Source: JBGFRR01 sp041695045
GTDB taxonomy: Bacteria > Bacteroidota > Ignavibacteria > UBA10030
Direction: 5' to 3'
DNA length: 49,759 bases
Assembly (NCBI GenBank): GCA_041695045.1
Contig: JBGFRR010000125.1
Span: forward strand, 1 to 49,759
Positions 8,784-16,502 of this stretch are shown piece by piece. The number at the start of each line of letters is the position of its first letter. Position 1 is the stretch's first letter. The notes beneath the pieces were generated by a model that saw only the letters and a list, made by a program, of their open reading frames with translations, did not search any database and was not told the DNA's origin. Position numbers and translations under genes: made by a program.

Positions 8784-9308
8784 ATGCCCGTCAAAGACAT
8801 CCTCCTCCTCGGCGATCCGATTCTGCGCACACGCTGCACAGCGGTCAAAGATGTTCGGCCCGGCGAAGTTCAGCAGATCGTCGCCGATCTCCGCGACACG
8901 CTTGAAGATTTCAAAAAGCGAAACGGATTTGGTCGGGGCATTGCTGCACCACAGATCGGCCACGCCCTTCAGATCATCTATCTCAACTTCGATCTTTTCA
9001 GCGGGCCCCTGTTCAATCCCAGAATTGTGTCGCGCAGCAAGGCGATGTTCCAATTGTGGGATGACTGCTTCTCGTTCCCGGATATCCTTGTTGCGGTGAA
9101 ACGACATCTCCGGATCGAAGTGGCATATCAGGACGAACTGGGCACGAAAAGGATTCTCAGGGCAGAAGGCGCGCTCTCTGAGCTTCTCCAGCACGAAATC
9201 GACCATATCAACGGCATTCTCGCCATCGACCGCGCCATTGACTCGAAGCACATCGTTCTGCGAAGTGAGTGGGAGAAGATGCGGTCGAGAGTGCCGGTGA
9301 TGGTGTGA
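8784..9308 (+). CDS. def: peptide deformylase, divergent
   Basis: The 174-aa protein has the three metal-site motifs of peptide deformylase: GRGIAAPQIG (50-59, motif 1), a cysteine in WDDCFSFP (C95, motif 2) and QHEIDH (136-141, motif 3, with two His metal ligands and catalytic Glu). The enzyme removes the N-formyl group from nascent proteins. Motif 2 is usually EGCLS; here it is DDCFSFP, so the protein belongs to a divergent branch. The metal ligands Cys, His and His are all present. It stands alone between two repeat blocks, so promoter elements may lie inside the left block. Confidence 0.82.
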   Translation: MPVKDILLLGDPILRTRCTAVKDVRPGEVQQIVADLRDTLEDFKKRNGFGRGIAAPQIGHALQIIYLNFDLFSGPLFNPRIVSRSKAMFQLWDDCFSFPDILVAVKRHLRIEVAYQDELGTKRILRAEGALSELLQHEIDHINGILAIDRAIDSKHIVLRSEWEKMRSRVPVMV

Positions 9309-9430
9309 AGGGGCGCGGGAGCGACTGCGCTTGAAAGGGATAACGTTTGATCAACAGTAACTGCTATGAAAAAAGAGTGAATCTTTGAAAATTTGGAGTA
9401 TTTAAGCACTTTTTTCATCCGGCGTGGTTC

Positions 9431-9466
9431 AGCCAAAGGCTGATCCGCCTCTGGCGGAGAAGCCAG
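9431..9466. repeat. twin short hairpins
   Basis: Two perfect 6-bp stems with 3-nt loops stand side by side: TCAGCC aaa GGCTGA and TCCGCC tct GGCGGA. They lie 120-160 nt after the deformylase stop, directly before the nested palindromic element at 9481. No T-run follows, so a terminator role is unproven. Confidence 0.45.
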
Positions 9467-9480
9467 GATTCATGACCGCT

Positions 9481-9575
9481 GCTCAGTCAAAAACTCAAAC
9501 CACTCCTGCCTGCCGAAGTGTCTTCGGCACGCAGGCAGGTGTGGTAATGATTCAAGTTTTTTGCTGAGTCGTTAC
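9481..9575 (+). repeat. MITE-like two-arm palindromic element, copy B1
   Basis: The left arm (9481-9513) reads CTCAGTCAAAAACTCAAACC then ACTCCTGCCTGC. The right arm (about 9530-9575) is GCAGGCAGGTGTGGT followed by a segment rich in A/T ending TTGCTGAG. The core GCCTGC/GCAGGC arms enclose a small CGAAG/CTTCGG hairpin. Copy B2 (34081-34308) has the same two arms in the opposite order, and B3 and B4 are single left arms. It ends about 20 nt before the pterin dehydratase start. Confidence 0.65.
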
Positions 9576-9596
9576 GATCAACAACTGAAGAGACTG

Positions 9597-9878
9597 ATGG
9601 AACGAACACTTCTTACTGAAGAGCAGGTCGCCGTGCGGATGAAGGACCTGAAAGACTGGACGCGCACAGGGAATGAGATCACCAAGACTGTCGTCCATAC
9701 GGACTTCGTCCGTGCGATGGGATTCGTCAACTCCGTAGCGCTGTTGGCTGAAAAACTTGACCATCACCCCGACATCGACATCCGGTGGAACAAGGTCGTG
9801 CTGACGCTCTCCACACACAGCGCAGGGGGATTGACGGAGTTCGACTTTGCGCTCGCAAAACAGATCGACGCCCTATGA
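9597..9878 (+). CDS. phhB: 4a-hydroxytetrahydrobiopterin dehydratase (pterin-4a-carbinolamine dehydratase)
   Basis: The 93-aa protein matches the PCD/DCoH family. It has the active-site motif EKLDHHPDIDIRW (H56, H57, P58), an N-terminal LTEEQ segment and a C-terminal LTEFDFALAKQID helix. The enzyme dehydrates 4a-hydroxytetrahydrobiopterin, recycling the cofactor of aromatic amino acid hydroxylases. No hydroxylase is in the window; PCDs in bacteria are also linked to molybdopterin metabolism. The start is ATG 9597 after GAAGAG; an upstream in-frame start would lie in the palindromic element. The stop overlaps the next ATG (ATGA). Confidence 0.88.
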   Translation: MERTLLTEEQVAVRMKDLKDWTRTGNEITKTVVHTDFVRAMGFVNSVALLAEKLDHHPDIDIRWNKVVLTLSTHSAGGLTEFDFALAKQIDAL

Positions 9879-10192
9879 GCATGGACCGCATCCAACAGCT
9901 CCAGCGGTTCCTGGACGAGGATCCTACCGATTCGTTCACCCGCTACGCTCTCGGTTTGGAATACGCCTCGCGTGGAGATTTCACTCAAGCCGCAGCGATC
10001 TTTGAGCAACTCATCAAAGACGACCCTGCGTATATCCCTTCCTATCAACAGCTTGGTTACACGTATCAGAAAATGAATCGGCAGGAAGAGGCGCGCAAAA
10101 TTTTCCGTCGCGGCGTTGCAGCAGCACGAGCACACAACGACGTGCACGCCATGAGCGAAATGCAGCAGGCGTTGGATGAGATGGAGGAGTAG
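9875..10192 (+). CDS. small TPR-repeat protein
   Basis: The 105-aa protein contains about two tetratricopeptide repeats: RYALGLEYASRGDFTQAA with IFEQLIKDDPAYIPSYQQ, and LGYTYQKMNRQEEARKIF. The positions of Leu/Gly/Tyr/Ala match the TPR consensus. TPRs mediate protein-protein contact; the partner is unknown. The gene starts at the ATG of ATGA overlapping the pterin dehydratase stop, which suggests translational coupling. There is no signal peptide, so it is cytoplasmic. Confidence 0.78.
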   Translation: MSMDRIQQLQRFLDEDPTDSFTRYALGLEYASRGDFTQAAAIFEQLIKDDPAYIPSYQQLGYTYQKMNRQEEARKIFRRGVAAARAHNDVHAMSEMQQALDEMEE

Positions 10193-10270
10193 TGCCATGT
10201 TCCCCATAATGTTCCGACCTTCAACCGTTCATGCTCACAACCTCATCCCGAATCCTACCGAACACCGACA

Positions 10271-11221
10271 ATGATTGAAAACCTGCTCGACCCAACCATC
10301 CTGTTCTTCGTCGTCGGTGTTGTTGCCGGGATTGTCCGCACCGACCTTCGCCTTCCTGAGGCAATCTATGAAATCCTCAGCATCTATCTCCTGCTCGCCA
10401 TCGGCTTGAAGGGGGGCATACAGCTTGCAACGAGCGAGTGGTCGGCGATCATCATTCCGTCCATCGGCGCGATCTCGGTGGGGCTGGTCATCCCGCTGAT
10501 CGCATATCCGATTCTTCGCCGGCTGGGCAAACTGAGCAGGCCGGACGCGGCGGCCATTGCCGCACACTACGGCTCGGTGAGCGCGGTAACGTATGCGGTC
10601 GTGCTCACGTTTCTCGACCGCCTCGACGTCCCATACGAGGAATACACCACGGTTCTCCTCGTGCTGTTGGAAATTCCCGCAATCGCCGTGGGCATTTTGA
10701 TCGCGCGGCTGCGTACGGCAAAAGGGCCGGTTTCGTATTCCAAGCTCGCCCATGAGGTGTTTTTCGGAAAAAGTATCTACCTTTTGGTTGCAGGATTACT
10801 CGTGGGGCTGATCGTCGGGCCGGAAGGCATTGCGCCCGTCAAGCTCGTCTTTGTCGATCCGTTCAAGGGCGCGCTCGCGTTCTTTCTGTTGGAGATGGGA
10901 CTCGTCACGTCGCACCGCCTGAGCGACCTGAAGCGCATGGGAGTGTTCATCGTGCTGTTCGGGATTGGAATGCCGATCCTGTCGGCGGCAATTGGAACGG
11001 CCGTCGGTTGGGGGGTTGGGCTTTCCATCGGCGGAACGACAATCCTCGCAACGCTCGTGGGCAGCGCATCGTACATCGCGGCTCCTGCGGCGATGCGTAT
11101 TGCTGTGCCCGAGGCGAATCCAACGCTCTACATGACGGCTGCGCTGGGAGTGACGTTTCCGTTCAACCTCGTGTTCGGAATTCCGCTCTACTACTGGATG
11201 ACTTCTACACTGATTCATTGA
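10271..11221 (+). CDS. sbtA: sodium-dependent bicarbonate transporter family permease
   Basis: The 316-aa protein has about ten hydrophobic helices and matches the SbtA family (PF05982): an N-terminal LLDPTILFFVVGVVAG, then LAIGLKGGIQL, HYGSVSAVTYAVVL and a second-half repeat with LLEMGLVTSHRL and GSASYIAAPAAMR. Cyanobacterial SbtA is a high-affinity Na+/HCO3- symporter. Homologs are also known in heterotrophs, where the substrate is less certain. Family membership is strong; bicarbonate specificity is inferred. The next gene, 9 nt away, is its PII-like regulator, the same order as in cyanobacteria. No carboxysome or RuBisCO genes are present. Confidence 0.85.
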   Translation: MIENLLDPTILFFVVGVVAGIVRTDLRLPEAIYEILSIYLLLAIGLKGGIQLATSEWSAIIIPSIGAISVGLVIPLIAYPILRRLGKLSRPDAAAIAAHYGSVSAVTYAVVLTFLDRLDVPYEEYTTVLLVLLEIPAIAVGILIARLRTAKGPVSYSKLAHEVFFGKSIYLLVAGLLVGLIVGPEGIAPVKLVFVDPFKGALAFFLLEMGLVTSHRLSDLKRMGVFIVLFGIGMPILSAAIGTAVGWGVGLSIGGTTILATLVGSASYIAAPAAMRIAVPEANPTLYMTAALGVTFPFNLVFGIPLYYWMTSTLIH

Positions 11222-11230
11222 CGGTGCGAC

Positions 11231-11527
11231 ATGGAACGACGCAAGAAACTCACCATCATCACCGAATCGGCCATCGAAGGCTTGCTGACCGATCAGCTTG
11301 AGCGCCTCGGAGTAAAGGGTTACACGACCGTCGAGGCGCGCGGCAAAGGAGCTCGCGGCGTGCGGCCGGGCGACTGGGACCAAAGCATGAACGTGCAGAT
11401 CGACATCATCTGCGATGAGCCGGTTGCTCACAGCATCGCTGCCTACTGCACGGAGCACTACTACAAGAACTACGCGATGGTGCTGTATATGACCGACGTC
11501 GAAGTGGTGCGGCCGGAAAAAATCTAA
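11231..11527 (+). CDS. sbtB: PII-like regulator of SbtA (SbtB-like)
   Basis: The 98-aa protein has the PII ferredoxin-like fold. It begins KKLTIITESAIEGLL, followed by GVKGYTTVEARGKGARGVR (T-loop region with the G-x-G nucleotide-binding signature) and ends with YMTDVEVVRP. Known SbtB proteins bind adenine nucleotides and cAMP and control SbtA. This member lacks the CGPDGC C-terminal extension seen in many cyanobacterial SbtBs, so it lacks that redox switch. The tyrosine position of the T-loop uridylylated in GlnB is not obvious, so control by GlnD is not supported. It is cotranscribed with sbtA and pyrE by spacing. Confidence 0.8.
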   Translation: MERRKKLTIITESAIEGLLTDQLERLGVKGYTTVEARGKGARGVRPGDWDQSMNVQIDIICDEPVAHSIAAYCTEHYYKNYAMVLYMTDVEVVRPEKI

Positions 11528-11533
11528 CGACCC

Positions 11534-12121
11534 ATGACGACCAAACTTCCCCGAGAACAGGTTCTCGAAATCTTTCGCGAAACACAATCGCTGTTAGAGG
11601 GGCACTACCTTCTGACTTCCGGCTTACACAGCCCACAGTATTTCCAATGTGCGCGTGTGCTCCAATATCCAAAGAATTTGCATCTGTTCGCGGGGGAGAT
11701 CGCTAGGCACTTTGCCTACAGCGACATCGAAGTGGTCATCTCCCCTGCCATCGGCGGTATTGTGGTTGGAACGGAAGTGGGACGCATGATGCGCACGCGG
11801 ACGATCTTTGCCGAGCGAAAAGATGGGAAGATGGAACTTCGGCGCGGGTTTGAAATCCGCCCGGGCGAACGCGTGCTCATTGTTGAAGACGTGGTAACGA
11901 CGGGCGGGTCGGTTTTCGAGGTTGTAGAGTTGGTGAAGCAAGCGAACGCGCGGTTAGCGGGTGTGGGCTACATCGTCGACCGGAGCAACGGAAAAATCAA
12001 GTTTGAGTCGAAGCACTTCTCCGTGCTGCAGCTCGATGTCGTCACGTATACGCCGGACGAATGTCCGCTGTGCCAACAAGGAATGGAATTGATCAAACCG
12101 GGAAGTCGAGAAAATTACTGA
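11534..12121 (+). CDS. pyrE: orotate phosphoribosyltransferase
   Basis: The 195-aa protein has the PRPP-binding motif VLIVEDVVTTGGSV (about residues 115-128), the N-terminal EGHYLLTSGLHS segment and the AIGGIVVGTEVGR loop. The enzyme makes orotidine 5'-phosphate from orotate and PRPP in pyrimidine synthesis. It starts 6 nt after sbtB and its stop abuts mscS, so it is in the same run. A pyrimidine-nucleoside phosphorylase lies 2 kb downstream. Confidence 0.92.
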   Translation: MTTKLPREQVLEIFRETQSLLEGHYLLTSGLHSPQYFQCARVLQYPKNLHLFAGEIARHFAYSDIEVVISPAIGGIVVGTEVGRMMRTRTIFAERKDGKMELRRGFEIRPGERVLIVEDVVTTGGSVFEVVELVKQANARLAGVGYIVDRSNGKIKFESKHFSVLQLDVVTYTPDECPLCQQGMELIKPGSRENY

Positions 12122-12123
12122 GC

Positions 12124-13275
12124 ATGGTTCAGAACGCCATGGAAGGACTTCGCACATATCTCGCCAGCGATCTACTGTATCACCTCGTCGTGGCCGCGAT
12201 GCTGTTCTTCGGCACGATGCTGATAGGGTGGATTCTCAAGCGCGTTCTCGACACCGCGGGTCGCAAACTCATCAGTCGAACCGACAGCACGCTCGACGAC
12301 CTGCTTCTCTCTATCGTGCTCGATAAGATCAAATGGCTTGCCGTGGTTGCCGGTGCGTATCTTGCGACCCAGGAAATCACCAAGGCAACAGACGAACGCG
12401 ATGTGATGGCGCGTCAGATCCTGGGCTATGCCGAGGGCATCATCTTCGTTTGCTTCGTTCTGGTTGTGACGGTGCTTCTCATCCGGATTGTCAACACGAG
12501 CATTACGTATGCGATGGAACGCCACGCGCAGCGCACGTCGTCAAAGTTGAACGAGGCAATCTTCCCGCTCATTAAACGCGTGGTCAACACCATCGTGGCA
12601 TTGATTGCGCTCATCATCGTGCTGGATCATTTCGGGCAAGATGTGAGCAGCTTCGTGGTGTCGCTGGGTATCGGCTCACTGGCAATCGCCCTCGCGGCGC
12701 AGGATACACTGGCGAACATGATTGCAGGCTTTGTGATCATGATCGACCGGCCGTTCCGTGTCGGCGACCGTATCCAGCTTCCCTCGGGTGAAGTGGGAGA
12801 CGTCTACGAAATCGGAATCCGCAGCACGAAAATCCCGGATTTCGACAACAACCTGATCGTTAGCCCCAACGCCGATCTCATCAAGGGCAGAGTCGTCAAT
12901 TATTCGTACCCCGAACAGGTGATTCGCGTGGTGGTCGAAGTCGGTGTGGCGTACGGAACAGAGCTGGACCGGGCGAAGCTGATGATGACCTCCCTCGCCA
13001 AACAGCATCCGGATGTCCTAAAGGACCCTATGCCGGAAGTCTATGTCGTCGCGCTGGCGGATTCTTCCGTCAACCTTCGACTCGTTGCCCACACGGACGA
13101 TTTCCGAAAGAAGTTTCTTGTTGAGGCATCCCTCCGCGAACAAATCTACAACATGTTCCGCGCGGAGGGCGTCGAAATCCCCTTCCCTCAACGTGTCGTG
13201 TATCTTGCCAACGAAACCCATGGCAAACCAACCACACTTCAAAGTTCTCAAAAGCGAGCGAAAACACGACGGTAA
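12124..13275 (+). CDS. mechanosensitive ion channel, MscS family
   Basis: The 383-aa membrane protein has three or four N-terminal transmembrane helices. They are followed by the MscS pore helix and beta domain, marked by GIGSLAIALAAQDTLANM and MIDRPFRVGDRIQL with GEVGDVYEIGIRSTKI. MscS channels open at high membrane tension to release solutes during hypo-osmotic shock. Length is above the 286 aa of E. coli MscS owing to an N-terminal extension. The start is ATG 12124, 2 nt after pyrE. Its 3' end overlaps the Nudix gene by 56 nt. Confidence 0.88.
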   Translation: MVQNAMEGLRTYLASDLLYHLVVAAMLFFGTMLIGWILKRVLDTAGRKLISRTDSTLDDLLLSIVLDKIKWLAVVAGAYLATQEITKATDERDVMARQILGYAEGIIFVCFVLVVTVLLIRIVNTSITYAMERHAQRTSSKLNEAIFPLIKRVVNTIVALIALIIVLDHFGQDVSSFVVSLGIGSLAIALAAQDTLANMIAGFVIMIDRPFRVGDRIQLPSGEVGDVYEIGIRSTKIPDFDNNLIVSPNADLIKGRVVNYSYPEQVIRVVVEVGVAYGTELDRAKLMMTSLAKQHPDVLKDPMPEVYVVALADSSVNLRLVAHTDDFRKKFLVEASLREQIYNMFRAEGVEIPFPQRVVYLANETHGKPTTLQSSQKRAKTRR

Positions 13276-13774
13276 AGTTTTCAACCTGATCGTTGACGAG
13301 ATCGAGTACGGGTCCGGCACTCGAGCTCTTCGCGAGGTTGTCGAGCATCCCGGCGGCGCCATTATTGTGCCGATGCTTGATGCAAACACCGTGCTCCTCG
13401 TCCGCCAATTCCGCTACCCCACGAAAGAGTACCTCTATGAGCTTCCTGCCGGCCGGCTGGGGAAGAATGAATATCCGATGCAGTGTGCTGCACGCGAGTT
13501 GAAAGAAGAAACCGGCTATCACGCCACATCGCTCGACCTTCTCACCGCTATCTACACAACGCCTGGTTTCTGCACGGAAAAACTCTATATCTATCTTGCA
13601 ACACAACTTGCCAGGACGGTGCGCGGTCAACAGTTAGAAGAGGGGGAACACGACCTCACCGTTCATCCCGTTTCCCTCAACGCGGCGGTGGAGATGATTG
13701 AACGCGGGGAGATTGCCGACGGAAAAACGATCTGCGGAATTCTCCTTGCCGACCGCCATCTGAAGAAAAAATAG
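13220..13774 (+). CDS. Nudix hydrolase, ADP-ribose pyrophosphatase type
   Basis: The 184-aa protein carries a Nudix box, GRLGKNEYPMQCAARELKEE followed by TGY (G-x5-E-x7-REUxEExGU). The N-terminal KVLKSERKHDGKVFNL and REVVEHPGGAIIVP are typical of ADP-ribose pyrophosphatase/NudF-like enzymes. ATG 13220 is needed to include the conserved N-terminal strand, which forces a 56-nt overlap with mscS in another frame. The likely reaction is hydrolysis of ADP-ribose to AMP and ribose 5-phosphate; the substrate is inferred. Confidence 0.85.
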   Translation: MANQPHFKVLKSERKHDGKVFNLIVDEIEYGSGTRALREVVEHPGGAIIVPMLDANTVLLVRQFRYPTKEYLYELPAGRLGKNEYPMQCAARELKEETGYHATSLDLLTAIYTTPGFCTEKLYIYLATQLARTVRGQQLEEGEHDLTVHPVSLNAAVEMIERGEIADGKTICGILLADRHLKKK

Positions 13775-13896
13775 AACACGGAAACTGCAGACGAAACTGA
13801 TGTCCACTGATGAAGAGATGAAAGGTATTCACAAACGATGTCCAGTAAATCCGCGATTATCCGTCCCATCCGCTTTTCCAGTGTTCTCTTATAACC

Positions 13897-14085
13897 ATGA
13901 CCGACGAGCAACTCGATCAATACCCAAAGAGTCGTCTCTATCGTCTCGACCTCAAATGCTGCATTGTGCAAGCGTGCGGCGGCGAGTTGGCAGAACTCAG
14001 CTACTATGAGCGGAACAATTGGGTGACCATCGAATACAAATGCAACACGTGCGGTCGTGAGTTCACCGTCAAAGTGGAAAGCTAA
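13897..14085 (+). CDS. small cysteine-rich (zinc-ribbon-like) protein
   Basis: The 62-aa protein has cysteines at 21, 22, 27, 49 and 52, the last two as CNTCG. The arrangement is compatible with a treble-clef or zinc-ribbon fold holding one metal ion. I recognise no named family. It has its own start ATG with no strong ribosome binding site and lies between the Nudix gene and the pyrimidine phosphorylase, 30 nt upstream of the latter. A nucleic-acid or protein-binding role is possible but unsupported. Confidence 0.6.
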   Translation: MTDEQLDQYPKSRLYRLDLKCCIVQACGGELAELSYYERNNWVTIEYKCNTCGREFTVKVES

Positions 14086-14115
14086 CTTCAATCACAACCC
14101 ACTCCTCACCTTCTC

Positions 14116-15465
14116 ATGAATGTCGTCGAACTCATCCGCAAGAAACGCGAAGGCGAACCGCTGACCGAGGAAGAACTACGCTTCCTCATCACCGGCTACG
14201 TCGACGGACGAATACCGGACTACCAGATGTCCGCCTTCCTCATGGCCTGTTACTTCCGCGGCATGAGCGACGAGGAGACGCTCACGTTCACCGACCTGAT
14301 GCTGCACTCGGGTGAAGTGATCGACCTCTCGGACATTCCGGGCGTGAAAGTGGACAAGCACTCCACGGGCGGTGTTGGCGATACGGTATCGCTTATCCTC
14401 GCGCCCATCGTGGCTGCGTGCGGCGTACCCGTGCCGATGATTTCCGGACGCGGCCTCGGCCACACCGGCGGCACGCTCGATAAGCTTGAATCGATTCCCG
14501 GCTTTCGCATCGGTCTCTCCATAGCCGAATACAAGCAGGTCCTGCGCGACATCGGCGCGGTGATGATCGGCCAGACGGAAGAAATCGCCCCCGCCGACCG
14601 GAAGATGTACGCCCTGCGCGATGTTACTGCGACGGTCGAATCGATTCCTCTGATTGCCGGCAGCATCATGAGCAAAAAACTCGCCGAAGGAATCGACGCT
14701 CTCGTGCTGGATGTCAAGACAGGGCGCGGCGCGTTCATGCAGAACTATGAACATGCACTTCAATTAGCACTGATGCTGGTGGGAATCGGGAAGCACTTTG
14801 GGAAAGAAACGGTTGGGTTCATCACCAACATGGACCAGCCGTTGGGTATCGCCATCGGCAATTGGCTGGAGGTCGTGGAGTCGGTTGAGTGTTTGCGCGG
14901 CACACGCGGCCGGTCGGACCACTCAGCCGACCTGATGACGCTCACCCATACGCTCACCGGCGCAATGCTGATGCTCGGAAAGAAATGCAGCACGATTCAC
15001 GACGGCATTGCGTTGAGCAAAGCGACGATCGACGACGGCCGTGCCTATCGAAAGTTCCTCGACCTCGTCAAGCGACAGGGTGGAGATCCAGAGGCGATCG
15101 AGAATTTAGAGTCTTATCCGGTTTCCAAGTACGCGATCGACGTCACGACACTGGAGGAAGGCTACGTCGGCGCCGTCGATGCGTTTGAGCTTGGCCGAAG
15201 CGCAATCCAGCTCGGCGCGGGGAGAGATTTGCTCGACGATACCATCGACCCGAAAGCGGGAATCGTCCTGCAAAAGAAAGTAGGAGACCGCGTGAGAATG
15301 GGAGATGTGTTGGCGAGGATCTACAGCGACCGCGAGACGGCGCTTGAGGAAGTGCGTGCGCGCGTCAAGAATACATATAGGATTCAATCGACCGAGCCCG
15401 ACCGAATCCACATGATTCTCAACCTCATCACCGATGAAGGGGTTGAGCCGTGGATAGAGCAGTAG
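14116..15465 (+). CDS. deoA: thymidine / pyrimidine-nucleoside phosphorylase
   Basis: The 449-aa protein has the signature KVDKHSTGGVGDT (78-90), SGRGLGHTGGTLDKLES (110-126) and a C-terminal beta-barrel with DPKAGIVLQKKVGDRV. The enzyme phosphorolyses thymidine (and uridine in the Gram-positive-type Pdp branch) to free base and a ribose-1-phosphate. The N-terminus resembles the bacterial Pdp form closely, so uridine activity is possible. It connects to pyrE in pyrimidine salvage. ATG 14116 begins a well-conserved N-terminal helix MNVVELIRKKR. Confidence 0.92.
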   Translation: MNVVELIRKKREGEPLTEEELRFLITGYVDGRIPDYQMSAFLMACYFRGMSDEETLTFTDLMLHSGEVIDLSDIPGVKVDKHSTGGVGDTVSLILAPIVAACGVPVPMISGRGLGHTGGTLDKLESIPGFRIGLSIAEYKQVLRDIGAVMIGQTEEIAPADRKMYALRDVTATVESIPLIAGSIMSKKLAEGIDALVLDVKTGRGAFMQNYEHALQLALMLVGIGKHFGKETVGFITNMDQPLGIAIGNWLEVVESVECLRGTRGRSDHSADLMTLTHTLTGAMLMLGKKCSTIHDGIALSKATIDDGRAYRKFLDLVKRQGGDPEAIENLESYPVSKYAIDVTTLEEGYVGAVDAFELGRSAIQLGAGRDLLDDTIDPKAGIVLQKKVGDRVRMGDVLARIYSDRETALEEVRARVKNTYRIQSTEPDRIHMILNLITDEGVEPWIEQ

Positions 15466-15557
15466 TCGGCTTGCACGCCACTCGAAAAGTTCTTATTTTT
15501 TCGAGCGCTCACGGCGTTCACTCGTTGTAGGGGGACCACAATGGAGAGGAGGAACCC

Positions 15558-16016
15558 ATGAAGGCGATCAGCGAACTCATGAAAGAACGGCCGATGCACT
15601 CCGTTCCGAAGTCATCCACCGTGCTGGACGCGGTGAAGTTCATGGCGGAAAAGAACATCGGCGCCGTGCCTGTGGTGGATGGCAACAAACTGGTGGGAAT
15701 TTTCTCCGAGCGCGACCTGGTGAAGCGCGTCATTACCCGCGGCCTCGACCCCGCAACAACGCCGCTGGCTGATGTCATGACAACTCAGATCGTTGTGGCG
15801 AACGAATCGGAGAGTTACGAATTGTGCCTGCAGAAAATGCAACAAGCCCACTGTCGGCACCTTCCCGTGGTGAGAGGGGATATGTTAGTGGGGGTCGTAT
15901 CGCTTCGCGACCTCTTGATGATTGACCTCGACGAGAAAGAACGGAACATCGAATATCTTCAGAGTTACATCTACACCGTTCCCCCCGGAGCGGCAAAACG
16001 GTACGAGTCAGAATAA
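15558..16016 (+). CDS. tandem CBS-domain protein
   Basis: The 152-aa cytoplasmic protein is two CBS domains and nothing else: residues about 5-60 (VLDAVKFMAEKNIGAVPVVD, then LVGIFSERDLVKRVI) and about 75-130 (LCLQKMQQAHCRHLPVV, then LVGVVSLRDLL). CBS pairs bind adenosine nucleotides and act as energy sensors. The target cannot be read from the sequence; the next gene (ferredoxin-like membrane protein) is 21 nt away and is a candidate partner. GGAGAGGAGGAACCC upstream of ATG 15558 is a strong ribosome binding site. Confidence 0.85.
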   Translation: MKAISELMKERPMHSVPKSSTVLDAVKFMAEKNIGAVPVVDGNKLVGIFSERDLVKRVITRGLDPATTPLADVMTTQIVVANESESYELCLQKMQQAHCRHLPVVRGDMLVGVVSLRDLLMIDLDEKERNIEYLQSYIYTVPPGAAKRYESE

Positions 16017-16037
16017 CAAGAAGGAGGCCCGCACTGC

Positions 16038-16490
16038 ATGCCAGCCATTCACGTTGAGAACGAGCACAAGTCCATCGAGGTCCTTCCCGGCACCAACCTT
16101 CGCAAAGCCGCACTCAAAACCGGCCTCAACCTTTACTGTCCCTTCTACCGTGTATTTCACCTTAATCTCGACCTCGGCCCTGTCAAGTTTCCCTGCGGGG
16201 CGGATGTCATCGAGCTTGTGGACGGCAAAGGCGTCAACTCCCGCTCGCCGCAAGAGGAAGCTGTCATCCGAGGTCGCTGGTTGCTCAAACGAAAGGTTAC
16301 CCCCGCACACCGGCTGGCGTGTCAGGTACAGGTCAACGGCGATATCACGATCCGCACACGCCCCACGCTTGAAGCCGACCCCATTGCAACAAAGCAACAT
16401 ATCGGCTTCCTCGGCGTCGTCGGAGCGTTCTTTCTCTTCATGGCAATCATCTTTGCTCTGATCGGTCTCGACCTCGTCAAACTCTTGTGA
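16038..16490 (+). CDS. ferredoxin-like protein with C-terminal transmembrane helix
   Basis: The 150-aa protein aligns in outline with plant-type 2Fe-2S ferredoxins. It has IEVLPGTNLRKAALKTGLNL at the start and HRLACQVQVNGDITI near residue 91, the usual place of the fourth ligand cysteine. Only three cysteines are present (C34, C53, C95) instead of the standard four in C-x4-C-x2-C...C. Residues about 117-145 form one transmembrane helix, so it is membrane-anchored with the domain on the N-terminal side. Whether it still binds a cluster is unclear. It follows the CBS gene closely, with GAAGGAGG upstream of ATG 16038. Confidence 0.65.
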   Translation: MPAIHVENEHKSIEVLPGTNLRKAALKTGLNLYCPFYRVFHLNLDLGPVKFPCGADVIELVDGKGVNSRSPQEEAVIRGRWLLKRKVTPAHRLACQVQVNGDITIRTRPTLEADPIATKQHIGFLGVVGAFFLFMAIIFALIGLDLVKLL

Positions 16491-16502
16491 GGCTCGGTCA
16501 GC

